A program made the translations under genes and the position numbers. A stretch of 64,000 bases of DNA from Cyclobacteriaceae bacterium (GTDB lineage Bacteria; Bacteroidota; Bacteroidia; Cytophagales; Cyclobacteriaceae). Positions 41,596-50,664 of this stretch are shown piece after piece (the first letter of the stretch is position 1; every line of letters begins with the position of its first letter). The notes under the pieces were generated by a model. The model made no database searches, was not told the origin of the DNA, and saw only the letters and a program-made list of their open reading frames with translations. The DNA is taken from assembly GCA_019638235.1 (NCBI GenBank), contig JAHBUE010000001.1:1412492-1476491 (forward strand), read 5' to 3'.

Positions 41596-41716
41596 AACCC
41601 CATCTTCTCACTTCACGGCAGTCAATGAAATAAGGAACCAGTCCCGCCACAATGCCGGGTTGGAGCACTGTAAACACCATGCTGCGAAAGGCAAGTGAAA
41701 GGAGTGAAGACTTCAT
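41594..41716 (-). pseudogene. Truncated N-terminal fragment resembling an isoprenylcysteine methyltransferase-like membrane protein
   Basis: A 40-codon frame from ATG 41716-41714 reads MKSSLLSLAFRSMVFTVLQP then GIVAGLVPYFIDC and stops in the T-run of the terminator at 41560. The pattern Leu-Arg-Ser-x-x-Phe-Thr-x-Leu-x-Pro-Gly-x-Val-Ala-Gly-x-x-Pro is the start of a family of membrane methyltransferase-like proteins (ICMT-like). The rest of that gene is absent, so it is a remnant cut at the border of the terminator. It could instead be a genuine 40-residue peptide; the family assignment is a recollection. Confidence 0.45.
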
Positions 41717-41737
41717 TATCTGACTTTTAAATTTATA

Positions 41738-42484
41738 TTAGTTAACCCCAATCCATTTCCTGAACTCCGGGGCGGTTTCCTTACTTACGTAAATATCTTC
41801 ATTCATCACAGGATCGAGAGAAATTTTGATTTTGCCATTTTCAGGTTTAAAGCGTTCAATGGCTGCCAGGCTGCTGATGTATTTCCGGTTTATGCGAAAG
41901 AAAGCCTGTTTATCTAATTTCGATTCCAGTTCGCTTAAATTTTCATTAACAATAAAACGCCTGCCTTCCTTATCGCGAACAAAAACCACTTTGTGTTCCG
42001 TATAGAAATAGGCAATGTCGGAAACTTCAAGCGTGATAAACTCTGTTCCTTTCTTTGCAATAATGCGGTGAAGCGAAGTTGATGCAGTGGTTAACGACAT
42101 CAATTTTTGCGCATTCCCTACGAAATGATGTTCAAGACGTTTTACCTTTTCAATGGCCCGTTTCAGCTTTGCTTCGGTAACAGGCTTTAACAGGTAATCA
42201 ACGGAATTGTATTCAAAAGAATCCAACAGGTATTTATCGAAAGCCGTAGTGAAGATAACCGGAAATTCAACCGGAAACTTTTTAAAAATCTCAAACGAAT
42301 GATTATCCGAAAGCTGAATGTCCACGAATGCCAGGTTGGGGTGAGGGTTTGTTGTAAGCCACTGTATCGAACCTTTCACGCTTTCTAACCGCCCAACAAC
42401 TTCAGCGTCCGGAAGTAGCCGCTTGAGCATTTCCTCTAATTTTTGGCGGGCAAGTTTTTCGTCTTCAATAATCAGGATGCGCAT
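41738..42484 (-). CDS. LytTR-type response regulator
   Basis: A 248-residue regulator with a receiver domain (acidic pair Glu7-Asp8, Asp55 in LAFVDIQLS, Thr near 79, Lys near 102 in DYLLKPV) and a LytTR DNA-binding domain at residues about 140-245 (FITLEVSDIAYFYTEHKVVFVRDKEGRRF then FFRINRKYISSLAAIERF). LytTR proteins bind direct repeats by beta strands. Its kinase partner is 5 bases upstream on the same strand. Confidence 0.9.
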   Translation of the reverse strand: MRILIIEDEKLARQKLEEMLKRLLPDAEVVGRLESVKGSIQWLTTNPHPNLAFVDIQLSDNHSFEIFKKFPVEFPVIFTTAFDKYLLDSFEYNSVDYLLKPVTEAKLKRAIEKVKRLEHHFVGNAQKLMSLTTASTSLHRIIAKKGTEFITLEVSDIAYFYTEHKVVFVRDKEGRRFIVNENLSELESKLDKQAFFRINRKYISSLAAIERFKPENGKIKISLDPVMNEDIYVSKETAPEFRKWIGVN

Positions 42485-42489
42485 GGTGA

Positions 42490-43542
42490 TCAGGTTAACT
42501 TCACTAAAGGCAGTGTTATGGAAAAGTGTTTTTCTGTTTTTGTTACTGCGATGGTTTTACCGGTAAGGATTTTAAATCGTTCATCGAGGTTTTGCAGTCC
42601 TATTTTAGAAGAATGCCCGATACTTCTTTTTTCGCGTAGCATATTGTGTATAATCATGCAGTTGTTTTCTAATTTCAGGGTAACTTCCAATGGTTCGTGT
42701 TCTGAAATTTCGTTGTGCTTCACAATATTTTCCATAGCCACAAAAGCCGATATGGGTGGAATGAGAAACTCCTTTTCGGTAGTGCCGTTAAAATTCTTTT
42801 GAATGTTCAACGCATTACCAAACCGTAATGCCAGCAACTCCGTGTATTTCTCCACGAATATGAGCTCATCTTCCAGTAACACGAGGCTTTGTTCTTTCTG
42901 CGTGAGTATATAACGATAGATTTCAGCAAGATTTTCTGTAAACAGCAACGCTTTTTGCGAATTGGTAGTAATCAGGTGTGAAAGACTGTTCAGCGCATTG
43001 AACATAAAGTGCGGATCAATCTGGTTTTTCAATGCTTCAAGTTCTGCTTCCGCTTTGGCCTGTTTCAATTGCGCGTTTTTTGTATGCTCATGCTGCTGTT
43101 CTTTTACCATGAACACCGTTTCATATACGTGCGTGATAAACAGCACACAAATAACATTGACCAGCGCCACGATCAGCACTGCGTTCCATCTTATGGAGTC
43201 GAAGCCTGCCCATCGGTACCACAGGCAAAGCCAGGCAATGGTTAGGGGTGTGGTGTAAAAGATGTTGTTGATAAAGAGAAGGATGAGTTTTTCAATCGGC
43301 TTGTCGAACCATGTAAACCGTTGCCGCGTGCGAAACAACAGGTAACGGTTTCCCTGCCACACCAGCCCGGCCAGCAAAATGAAATACGGATAGCCAAGCC
43401 AGTAGGCCATATCGTAAACGGTAAGATGCCCGAAAAGCCCGGTGATGTTGGGAATCACTATACCGAAAAAGGGTATGCCGATCAGCCTGATCGCGTTGTC
43501 GTTCAGCCTTACTTCTTCATTTGTGTTTGCCGGTTCAGTCAT
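42490..43542 (-). CDS. Membrane sensor histidine kinase of the LytS/YehU type
   Basis: A 350-residue kinase with four predicted membrane helices (about residues 20-40, 50-66, 86-106, 120-142), a coiled coil (148-172, HEHTKNAQLKQAKAEAELEAL), and a His-kinase domain in which the phosphorylation site lies in QIDPHFMFNALNSLSHLI (His178). The C-terminal ATP-binding part has the short N box typical of this class (AMENIVKHN) and IGLQNLDERFK. It pairs with the downstream LytTR regulator and is typical of Bacteroidota; its signal is unknown. Confidence 0.88.
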   Translation of the reverse strand: MTEPANTNEEVRLNDNAIRLIGIPFFGIVIPNITGLFGHLTVYDMAYWLGYPYFILLAGLVWQGNRYLLFRTRQRFTWFDKPIEKLILLFINNIFYTTPLTIAWLCLWYRWAGFDSIRWNAVLIVALVNVICVLFITHVYETVFMVKEQQHEHTKNAQLKQAKAEAELEALKNQIDPHFMFNALNSLSHLITTNSQKALLFTENLAEIYRYILTQKEQSLVLLEDELIFVEKYTELLALRFGNALNIQKNFNGTTEKEFLIPPISAFVAMENIVKHNEISEHEPLEVTLKLENNCMIIHNMLREKRSIGHSSKIGLQNLDERFKILTGKTIAVTKTEKHFSITLPLVKLT

Positions 43543-43720
43543 GTTTTTTTCCGGTTCGGTAGCAAGCCCCTGTTTTGTTGCGATAAAGGTGGCAAATTCA
43601 ATAACTGATGTTACGCAAACCTTTAAAATTTTGCGTTTTTCTTGGTGCCTTTACGTGAAAATATTAAAAAAACATGCCTAACAGCAGTCAATAAATCAAT
43701 TCAATCAAATCTTTATACAC

Positions 43721-44125
43721 ATGGAAAATGTTGTAATAAATTACTGGGCTGTGCTGGTGGCCGGCCTTTCTACTTTTTTAATTGGCGGCTTGTGGTACTC
43801 GCCTGCTGTTTTTGGCAAAGCATGGATGAAAGAAAACGGCTTCACCGAAGAAGACCTGAAGAATGGAAGCATGGCCAAAATTTTCGGACTGGCATTTTTT
43901 CTGGCGCTGATCGCGGCCATTAACTTAGCCATGTTCATGGGGCAGGAAGACGATCCTGCTACGGGTGCGTTGTGGGGATTTTTGGCCGGTTTCGGTTGGG
44001 TGGCTACGTTTGTGGGCACACATTATCTTTTCGAGCGCAAGTCGTTCAAGTTGTTTTTGATTAATGCGGGTTACAGCGTGGTTGCCCTTACGGTGATGGG
44101 AACGATACTTGCAGCGTGGAAATGA
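43721..44125 (+). CDS. DUF1761 family membrane protein
   Basis: A 134-residue protein with four membrane helices and the DUF1761 pattern: NYWAVLVAGLSTFLIGGLWYSPAVFGKAWM near residues 7-36, then LAFFLALIAAINLAMFM and GWVATFVGTHYLFERKSFKLFLINAGY. Role unknown. It stands alone downstream of the divergent LytS kinase, and heptamer repeats follow its stop. Confidence 0.85.
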   Translation: MENVVINYWAVLVAGLSTFLIGGLWYSPAVFGKAWMKENGFTEEDLKNGSMAKIFGLAFFLALIAAINLAMFMGQEDDPATGALWGFLAGFGWVATFVGTHYLFERKSFKLFLINAGYSVVALTVMGTILAAWK

Positions 44126-44130
44126 TAAAA

Positions 44131-44158
44131 GATTTACGATTGCTGATTTCTGATTTTA
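44131..44158. repeat. Short heptamer array GATTTCT
   Basis: Four 7-bp units (GATTTAC, GATTGCT, GATTTCT, GATTTTA) begin 5 bases after the DUF1761 stop. This is a third sequence family of 7-bp arrays in the window. Confidence 0.45.
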
Positions 44159-44245
44159 GAGGGTGCAGATTTCATTTTTCAATAATCTTCCAATAACCGG
44201 TTTTGTCGCTGCCTGTACGCTTTATTATTAGCTTCTTTTGTTTTT

Positions 44246-44287
44246 CACTGTTGCCTATTGCCAGCTTGTTAACTGTCAACTATTACT
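44246..44287. repeat. Degenerate heptamer array TGTTAAC/TGTCAAC
   Basis: Six 7-bp units (CACTGTT, GCCTATT, GCCAGCT, TGTTAAC, TGTCAAC, TATTACT) run into the stop codon of the ferredoxin oxidoreductase beta gene (44283). TGTTAAC resembles the AATTAAC units of 15952-16070. Confidence 0.4.
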
Positions 44288-45317
44288 TAATCTCCCACGT
44301 CTCCCCACTCTTCAACAGGTCATCAACAGAATGGTATTTTGCGTTTTGCGAAATTCTTTCCTGTTCTTCGGCTAATGCTTCGTTGTATGTTTTTGCGCGC
44401 ACTTCGCGTATTACACCCAGCACCATCGGGAAGTGCGGAGGTGCTAATCGCGCTAACATTACATGCAGGGTTGGGTCTTCGTTGTGTGCATCATGCACAA
44501 GAATATCTTTTTCAGTGATTCCGTTTTCACCCAGTGTTACCACTTCCAACTTCAACCCGTTTAGTCGTATGCCTTTTTTATTTTCTTTTCCAAACAATAG
44601 CGGCTGCCCGTGCTTTACGTGCAGTTGAAAATCATCGCGGTTTTCTTTAGCGGTTACGGCAGCGTGGGTGTCATCATTAAAAATCACGCAATTTTGTAAT
44701 ACTTCCACTAATGAAGTGCCGGTGTGTTTGGCTGCGTGAACAAAAATTTCCGTCATCAGTTTAGGGTTTGTGTCTATGGTGCGGGCATAGAAAGTTCCTT
44801 GCGCTCCGATAGCCAACTCCGCAGCATGGAATGGCCGTTCAACGGAACCGTAAGGAGTAGATTTGGTAATCAGTCCCGCAGGCGAAGTAGGGGAGTACTG
44901 CCCTTTGGTGAGTCCATAAATCTCATTATTAAAAAGGATGATGTTAATGTCAATATTTCTGCGCAACGCATGAATGAAATGATTTCCGCCAATGGCTAAG
45001 GCATCGCCATCGCCTTGAATTTCCCAAACACTAAGTTTTGGATTTGCCAGTTTTACTCCGGTAGCTACGGCAGGCCCGCGCCCGTGAATGGTATGGAACC
45101 CATACGTGTTCATGTAATACGGAAAACGTGCAGCACAACCGATGCCTGAAACGAATACAAAATTTTCGCGTGGTGTGTTAAGTTGTGGTAAGGCATTGGT
45201 CATGGCCGAGAGTATGGCGTAATCGCCACAGCCGGGGCACCATCTTACCAACTGATCGCTTTCAAAATCTTTTTTGGTAAGAGGCTTTTGTTGCGGTATA
45301 TCGATAATGTTTTCCAT
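44283..45317 (-). CDS. korB: 2-oxoacid:ferredoxin oxidoreductase, beta subunit
   Basis: A 344-residue beta subunit binding thiamine diphosphate. The TPP motif reads GDGDALAIGGNHFIHALRRNIDINIILFNN (about residues 97-126). CPGCGDYAILSAM (residues 28-40) and GIGCAARFPYYMNTYG are further hallmarks. With the alpha subunit it oxidises 2-oxoglutarate or pyruvate and reduces ferredoxin, in a CoA-dependent way. It follows korA by 4 bases. The subunit has only the CPGC and GIGC-type cysteines rather than a ferredoxin domain. Confidence 0.9.
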   Translation of the reverse strand: MENIIDIPQQKPLTKKDFESDQLVRWCPGCGDYAILSAMTNALPQLNTPRENFVFVSGIGCAARFPYYMNTYGFHTIHGRGPAVATGVKLANPKLSVWEIQGDGDALAIGGNHFIHALRRNIDINIILFNNEIYGLTKGQYSPTSPAGLITKSTPYGSVERPFHAAELAIGAQGTFYARTIDTNPKLMTEIFVHAAKHTGTSLVEVLQNCVIFNDDTHAAVTAKENRDDFQLHVKHGQPLLFGKENKKGIRLNGLKLEVVTLGENGITEKDILVHDAHNEDPTLHVMLARLAPPHFPMVLGVIREVRAKTYNEALAEEQERISQNAKYHSVDDLLKSGETWEIK

Positions 45318-45321
45318 GTAA

Positions 45322-47181
45322 TCAATCTTTCAGGTTTTCTAAGAAAACTTCCTTCAGTTCTGTAACAAGAAAAGGCTGCCCCTGTATTTTTGTGTACGAT
45401 AAAATATTTATTCCCGGAAATTTGCTTCGCAGCAACGAAGCGAACTGCCCCAGGTTTAATTCGCATACGAGTATCTTATTATATTTTTCAAGAACAGCTT
45501 TTGTATTTTTTGGTAACGGATTGATGTAGTTAAAGTGCGCAAAATCAATTTTTCGGTTAGTGCGTTGCAGTTCGGTTACGGCTGTGCGCAATCCGCCAAA
45601 CGTACCACCCCAACCTACTACCAATAATTCTCCATCGCCATTGCCTTGCACTTCAAGTTCAGGAATGTAGTTGGCAACACGATTGATTTTCTCTGCGCGT
45701 GTACGAACCATCTTTTCATGGTTCTTCGGATCATACGAAACGTTTCCTGTTTTTTCTTGTTTTTCCAATCCGCCAATGCGGTGTTCAAAACCGGGTGTTC
45801 CGGGCACAGCCCAGCCACGCGCCAGTGTTTCAGTATCGCGGTTGTAAGGATAGTATGTGCCGTTATCCAGTTCGGGTTCGCGTATGGTGATAGCGGGAAG
45901 GTCGGCAGTTTTTGGAAACTTCCAGGGTTCCGACCCGTTGGCTAAGTATCCATCCGATAATAAAATTACCGGGGTCATGTGTTCAACAGCAATTTTTACT
46001 GCCTGGTAAGCAAACTCGAAACAGTTTGCCGGGGTGCTTGCCGCCAACACTACCGCAGGACTTTCACTGTTTCTGCCGTATATGGCAATGTTAATATCGG
46101 CTTGTTCTGTTTTTGTAGGAAGCCCCGTTGATGGGCCGCCACGCTGCACATCAACAACCACCAAGGGTATTTCTGCCATCACGGCAAGGTTAATGGCCTC
46201 GCCTTTCAGGGCAATGCCCGGGCCTGATGACGTGGTTACGCCTAACTGACCTGCATAACTTGCACCAATAGCCGAACACACGGCAGCAATTTCATCTTCG
46301 GCCTGCATCGTGATTACACCTAAATTTTTGTGGCGCGATAACTCATGGAGAATATCGGAGGCAGGGGTAATTGGGTAAGAACCAAGGAAAAGTTTTTTAC
46401 CAACTTTTTCGGCTGCGGCCATCAATCCCCATGCAGTGGCCGTGTTTCCGGAAATGTGCCGGTAGATGCCTTTTTCAATTTTTGCGGGCGGCACGTTATA
46501 CATGGCTGGCAACGCTTCAATGGTTTCGGCATAGTGAAAGCCGGCAGTTAAGGCTCGTTTGTTTCCCTCGGCTAAGGCAGGGGTCTTTCTGAATTTTGCG
46601 TCAATGTATTTTTCTGTTTCGCTTAACGGGCGATCGAACAGCCAGTACATCATGCCCAAGGCAAACATATTTTTGGAACGCATGATACTTTTGTTGTCGA
46701 GCTGAAGGCCCGCCAGTGCTGTTTTGGTTAGCGATGAAATGGGAGCCTCCACTACGTGGTAGCCGGCAAGGGTTCCGTCCGTTAATGGGTTGGCGGTAAA
46801 GCCGGCTTTTTCAATATTACGTTCCGAAAAGGCATCCAGGTCAACGATAATATTTCCGCCCTTTCGGGCGAATTGCAGGTTTGATTTTAAGGCGGCAGGG
46901 TTCATGGCCACCAGCACATCGGCCTGGTCGCCTGGTGTATAAATCTCAATTTTCCCTATCTGCACCTGGAAACCGGATACCCCCTCAACTGTTCCTTGCG
47001 GAGCCCGTATTTCGGCCGGGAAATCGGGAAAAGTTGCCAGGTCGTTGCCCCACAAGGCCGAGGTAAAGCTGAATTGCGAACCGGTAAGCTGCATTCCGTC
47101 CCCGGAATCGCCCGCAAACCGGATAACTACTTTTTCCAGTTCTTTTGTTGTTTTATTGCCGTTTAATGCTGTTTCACCCAT
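45322..47181 (-). CDS. korA: 2-oxoacid:ferredoxin oxidoreductase, fused gamma-alpha subunit
   Basis: A 619-residue subunit. Residues 15-190 are the gamma domain (FAGDSGDGMQLTGSQF, then FPAEIRAPQGTVEGVSGFQVQI), residues 215-420 the alpha (pyrimidine-binding) domain (GSYPITPASDILHEL, MQAEDEIAAVCSAIGASYAGQLGVTTSSGPGIALK), and the rest domain II (LLVVGWGGTFGGLR). It pairs with KorB, encoded 4 bases downstream, and the two usually act on 2-oxoglutarate in such a fused form. It starts the operon, facing away from pgk across a 340-base gap. Confidence 0.9.
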   Translation of the reverse strand: MGETALNGNKTTKELEKVVIRFAGDSGDGMQLTGSQFSFTSALWGNDLATFPDFPAEIRAPQGTVEGVSGFQVQIGKIEIYTPGDQADVLVAMNPAALKSNLQFARKGGNIIVDLDAFSERNIEKAGFTANPLTDGTLAGYHVVEAPISSLTKTALAGLQLDNKSIMRSKNMFALGMMYWLFDRPLSETEKYIDAKFRKTPALAEGNKRALTAGFHYAETIEALPAMYNVPPAKIEKGIYRHISGNTATAWGLMAAAEKVGKKLFLGSYPITPASDILHELSRHKNLGVITMQAEDEIAAVCSAIGASYAGQLGVTTSSGPGIALKGEAINLAVMAEIPLVVVDVQRGGPSTGLPTKTEQADINIAIYGRNSESPAVVLAASTPANCFEFAYQAVKIAVEHMTPVILLSDGYLANGSEPWKFPKTADLPAITIREPELDNGTYYPYNRDTETLARGWAVPGTPGFEHRIGGLEKQEKTGNVSYDPKNHEKMVRTRAEKINRVANYIPELEVQGNGDGELLVVGWGGTFGGLRTAVTELQRTNRKIDFAHFNYINPLPKNTKAVLEKYNKILVCELNLGQFASLLRSKFPGINILSYTKIQGQPFLVTELKEVFLENLKD

Positions 47182-47521
47182 GGCCAGAAAAATTGCGAAG
47201 TTACGTTGCCCGTGCCAGATTAGCTAAGGAGCTGCAAATATCGGGGTTGTTTACATTAAATTCCGGTATTTAAACATAAGATTCATCATGGATCGTTCCG
47301 CTATGTTTTTGGTACGCCATTTTATTATAAGACGGCACAATAGGTATCTGCTATTTTAAGTCAGGTTTTACACCTGACGAAAAAAGATTCGGAGATATTC
47401 AACCGAAACAAAAAATCAGTAATTCAAGGTTATACGAAAACACGATTTCGTCAGCGCAACAACGTATGATTTATTACCCTTCACGTAAAAGATTTATTTC
47501 AACATTTGATATTTTAGCCGC
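47182..47521. other. 340-base divergent intergenic region between korA and pgk
   Basis: No gene was found here. A hairpin GTCAGGT-TTTAC-ACCTGAC (47360-47378) lies near the middle and could be a leader structure or a protein site. Otherwise it is AT-rich and should hold both promoters. Confidence 0.5.
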
Positions 47522-48709
47522 ATGAAAACTATTAACGACTGTAACTTTTCCGGGAAACGCGCACTTATCCGGGTTGATTTCAACGTGCCGCTTGATAAGA
47601 AAACGTTTGCGGTTACGGACGATAATCGCATTCGCGCCACAATACCCACGCTTAAGAAAATCTTAGACGAGGGCGGCAGTTGTGTACTCATGTCGCATTT
47701 AGGCAGGCCGAAAGAAGGGCCGGAAGAAAAATATTCACTGAAGCACACCATCAAAACAACAGAAGCATTACTGGGCGTGCCCGTAAAATTTGCTACTGAT
47801 TGTGTTGGCGAAGAAGCGTACAGCTTATCGGCAGCATTAAAGCCGGGCGAGGTATTGTTGCTCGAAAACCTGCGCTTTTACAAAGAAGAAGAAAAAGGCG
47901 ACCTGGCCTTTGCCGAAAAACTAAGCAAGCATGGCGACATCTATGTAAACGATGCCTTTGGCACGGCACACCGCGCACACGCTTCTACCACCATTGTAGC
48001 GCAGTTCTTTACTGATAAATGTGCCGGGTTGGTGATGGCCGCAGAACTTGATAACGCAAAGCGCGTATTAGAAAATACCGAAAAGCCCTTTACAGCGATC
48101 ATGGGCGGAGCAAAAATATCCGACAAAATTTTAATTATAGAGCAATTGCTCAACAAGGTCGATCACCTCATTATCGGAGGTGGCATGGCCTATACATTTT
48201 TTAAAGCTATGGGAGGCTCCATTGGCAACTCGTTGGTTGAAGCGGATAAGCTTGACCTCGCCAATGACCTCATCCGGAAAGCAAAAGGCATGGGTGTTGA
48301 ACTTCACCTGCCCATCGACAGCATCATTGCCGATAAATTTGATGCGGATGCCAACACCTCGGTTGCCGGCAACCACAACATTCCCGAAGGCTGGATGGGC
48401 CTCGACATCGGCCCCCAGGCGACAGCAGTATTTGCAGAGGTAGTGAAGAAATCCAAAACTATTTTATGGAACGGCCCGATGGGCGTTTTTGAAATGGAGA
48501 AATTTCAAACAGGCACGAAGACCATAGCCGAAGCGGTTGCCGAGGCAACAAAAAATGGCGCTTTCTCATTGATTGGCGGTGGTGATTCTGCGGCAGCGGT
48601 AAGCAAATTTAACCTTGCCGGCCAGGTAAGTTACGTTTCTACCGGGGGCGGTGCCCTGTTGGAATATTTTGAGGGCAAAATATTACCGGGCGTAAAAGCG
48701 TTAGATTAA
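47522..48709 (+). CDS. pgk: Phosphoglycerate kinase
   Basis: A 395-residue enzyme of glycolysis and gluconeogenesis that moves phosphate between 1,3-bisphosphoglycerate and ADP in the cytoplasm. The hallmarks are [12 protein letters not shown] (residues 14-25), [33 protein letters not shown], the GGAKISDKI stretch, [13 protein letters not shown] and the C-terminal [12 protein letters not shown] and [14 protein letters not shown]. Length and motifs are those of an ordinary bacterial Pgk. It stands alone, followed by a short hairpin and the RRM gene. Confidence 0.97.
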   Translation: MKTINDCNFSGKRALIRVDFNVPLDKKTFAVTDDNRIRATIPTLKKILDEGGSCVLMSHLGRPKEGPEEKYSLKHTIKTTEALLGVPVKFATDCVGEEAYSLSAALKPGEVLLLENLRFYKEEEKGDLAFAEKLSKHGDIYVNDAFGTAHRAHASTTIVAQFFTDKCAGLVMAAELDNAKRVLENTEKPFTAIMGGAKISDKILIIEQLLNKVDHLIIGGGMAYTFFKAMGGSIGNSLVEADKLDLANDLIRKAKGMGVELHLPIDSIIADKFDADANTSVAGNHNIPEGWMGLDIGPQATAVFAEVVKKSKTILWNGPMGVFEMEKFQTGTKTIAEAVAEATKNGAFSLIGGGDSAAAVSKFNLAGQVSYVSTGGGALLEYFEGKILPGVKALD

Positions 48710-48766
48710 CCGGATGATATTGCAACAGGCTGTTTTACAAATCAATTTATTCTTTATATTTGATTA

Positions 48767-48783
48767 GCCGATGCGTAATCGGC
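48767..48783 (+). terminator. Hairpin between pgk and the RRM gene
   Basis: GCCGAT-GCGTA-ATCGGC is a 6-bp stem followed by AGCAGTTTTTAAC, a weak terminator for pgk. A TATATTTG at 48755-48762 (TAnnTTTG type) just before it could instead be the RRM gene promoter, in which case the hairpin would begin the new transcript. Confidence 0.4.
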
Positions 48784-48813
48784 AGCAGTTTTTAACTAAA
48801 TTTTTGTGTTACC

Positions 48814-49071
48814 ATGAACATTTTCGTAGCCAAACTCAATTTTAAAACCCGGCAGGAGGATTTACAGAGTGCTTTTGCCCAATATGGTGAAGTATCGTCT
48901 GTAAAAATTGTGAAAGACCGCGACACCGGTCGCTCCAAAGGATATGGATTTGTAGAAATGCCCAACGACTCGGAAGCACAGGCAGCCATTGATGGACTGA
49001 ATGAAAAAGAATTAGACGGCCGTGTAATTGTGGTGAAGCCGGCCAATCCTAAAACGGAAAGGCCGCAGTAA
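48814..49071 (+). CDS. RRM-domain RNA-binding protein
   Basis: An 85-residue protein consisting of one RNA recognition motif. RNP2 is NIFVAKLNF (residues 2-10) and RNP1 is RSKGYGFVEM (about 41-50), with the aromatic residues that stack on RNA. Such single-RRM proteins are abundant in Bacteroidota and cyanobacteria and are often cold- or stress-responsive mRNA binders. It has its own promoter-like TATATTTG upstream and a terminator directly after (49098-49127). Confidence 0.93.
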   Translation: MNIFVAKLNFKTRQEDLQSAFAQYGEVSSVKIVKDRDTGRSKGYGFVEMPNDSEAQAAIDGLNEKELDGRVIVVKPANPKTERPQ

Positions 49072-49097
49072 TAAACCATTTCGTTTGTTTCGTACTG

Positions 49098-49127
49098 ATA
49101 ACCCCGAAAGCATCGGGGTTATTTTTT
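49098..49127 (+). terminator. Rho-independent terminator of the RRM gene
   Basis: ATAACCCCGA (49098-49107) and TCGGGGTTAT (49113-49122) form a perfect 10-bp stem with a 5-base loop, followed by TTTTT. It lies within the longer open frame that leads to the SLC13 gene, showing that frame is not used from 49085. Confidence 0.9.
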
Positions 49128-49150
49128 ATTCAGGGATAAAAACACCTAAC

Positions 49151-50599
49151 GTGAATTCAACAAAACGCACCGGCTTTTTTCTTGGCCCCGCGCTATTCAT
49201 ATTGCTCTACTTCTTCTTTCCTGAAGATATAATATCGCCACAAGCGCCAAAGGTTATAGCCTTGGCCGCCTGGATGCTTACCTGGTGGATTACAGAGGCC
49301 GCGCCTTTGCCGGTAACGGCTTTCCTGCCCATGATAGGTTTCCCGTTTATGGGTGTTATGAAAATCAGTGAGTCAACTGCACCGTATGCTGACCCGATTA
49401 TCTTCCTGTTCATGGGTGGCTTCATGCTCGCGTTAGCCCTCGAAAAACATAAGCTGCATGAGCGCATTGCACTAAAGCTAATCAGGCTCACAGGCACTTC
49501 CGGTAACGGTATCATTTTTGGGTTTATGATGGCCACTGCTTTTATCAGTATGTGGATAAGCAACTCGGCCACCGCTATGATGATGCTGCCCATCGGTATA
49601 TCGGTAGTGCACCTCACGCTGAACAATGCCAGCCTTCCGGGTAACATCAGCAACAAAGGTCAGCGTAACTTTGCAACAGGCCTCATGTTGTGTATTGGCT
49701 ATGCAAGTTCGTTAGGCGGTTTAGCCACCATTATCGGCACACCGCCCAATGTAATTTTTGTGGCCATGTTAAATGATTTTTTCGGCATTAAGGTTTCGTT
49801 TGTTCAGTGGCTTATCATCGGTTTTCCGGTGGCTATGCTGCTTGTACTCGTTACGTATTTTATGGTTACACGAATAATATTACCTAATGGGTTAAAAAAA
49901 ATCGAAGGGTCGGCAGAGTTGTTTGAAAAGCGCTTGAAAGACCTGGGGCCTATGCGAAAGGAAGAGAAGCTGGTGCTGATTATATTTTCGATAACAGCAT
50001 CTTTATGGATATTCAGTTCATTAATTAATGACCTTTTTAATTTCGATTTGCTCAACGATACATCCATTGCCGTAATGGGTGGTCTGGCCATGTTCCTGAT
50101 GCCGGTAGATTTCGGGAAAGGTAAATTTGTATTGCATTGGTCGGATACTGAAAAATTGGCCTGGGGCATTTTGTTTTTATTCGGAGGCGGATTGTGCCTG
50201 GCTAAAGGTCTTGATAAATCAGGAATTGTTCAGGCAGTAGGTCAGTGGATTGCCGGACAAAACGAATACACCATCTGGCTTACCTTATTGCTTATAGTTA
50301 TCTCGCTCGTACTAACAGAACTGATGAGCAATACTGCTGTAGTGAATGTGTTTGTGCCGGTTGCTTTTGGTATTGCATCTGTTATGGAGGTAAACCCCAT
50401 ATTGTTAGGGTTACCCATTACGCTGGCGGCCGGTGTTTCGGTAATGATGCCCATGGCAACACCCCCGAATGCGATTGTATTTTCCAGCGGCTACATCCGC
50501 ATACAGGATATGATAAAAGTAGGCGCCTGGCTGAACCTTGTATCGCTGATTATTATCTGGATTTTTTCTATTACGGTTGTGGAGTGGTTGTTTGGATAG
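49151..50599 (+). CDS. SLC13 / DASS family sodium-coupled anion transporter
   Basis: A 482-residue inner membrane carrier from GTG 49151. The DASS (divalent anion:Na+ symporter) signatures are there twice: MWISNSATAMMMLP (about residues 135-148) and ELMSNTAVVNVFVPVA (about 388-403), plus the Na-binding loops IGTPPNVIF and ATPPNAIVF. About eleven helices are visible. Substrates of the family are dicarboxylates, citrate or sulfate; this cannot be settled by eye. The frame is open from 49085, but that part crosses the terminator 49098-49127, so GTG 49151 is used. A bidirectional terminator follows. Confidence 0.88.
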   Translation: MNSTKRTGFFLGPALFILLYFFFPEDIISPQAPKVIALAAWMLTWWITEAAPLPVTAFLPMIGFPFMGVMKISESTAPYADPIIFLFMGGFMLALALEKHKLHERIALKLIRLTGTSGNGIIFGFMMATAFISMWISNSATAMMMLPIGISVVHLTLNNASLPGNISNKGQRNFATGLMLCIGYASSLGGLATIIGTPPNVIFVAMLNDFFGIKVSFVQWLIIGFPVAMLLVLVTYFMVTRIILPNGLKKIEGSAELFEKRLKDLGPMRKEEKLVLIIFSITASLWIFSSLINDLFNFDLLNDTSIAVMGGLAMFLMPVDFGKGKFVLHWSDTEKLAWGILFLFGGGLCLAKGLDKSGIVQAVGQWIAGQNEYTIWLTLLLIVISLVLTELMSNTAVVNVFVPVAFGIASVMEVNPILLGLPITLAAGVSVMMPMATPPNAIVFSSGYIRIQDMIKVGAWLNLVSLIIIWIFSITVVEWLFG

Positions 50600-50607
50600 A
50601 TGATAAT

Positions 50608-50643
50608 AAAACGGTTAGCAACCATTACGTTGTTAACCGTTTT
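50608..50643. terminator. Bidirectional terminator between SLC13 and DUF6249 genes
   Basis: AAAACGGTTAGCAAC and GTTGTTAACCGTTTT pair over 15 positions with one mismatch around a 6-base loop (CATTAC), with A and T runs at the ends. It serves the two convergent genes. Confidence 0.88.
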
Positions 50644-50664
50644 GTTGTGAAGAACAAGTAGCTT

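Noticed and set aside
47360..47378. Terminator or riboswitch upstream of pgk
   Set aside because: A 7-bp hairpin without a T-run on the coding side and without a known aptamer pattern.
49085..49150. Upstream start for the SLC13 transporter
   Set aside because: The added 22 residues are encoded by the terminator of the RRM gene.
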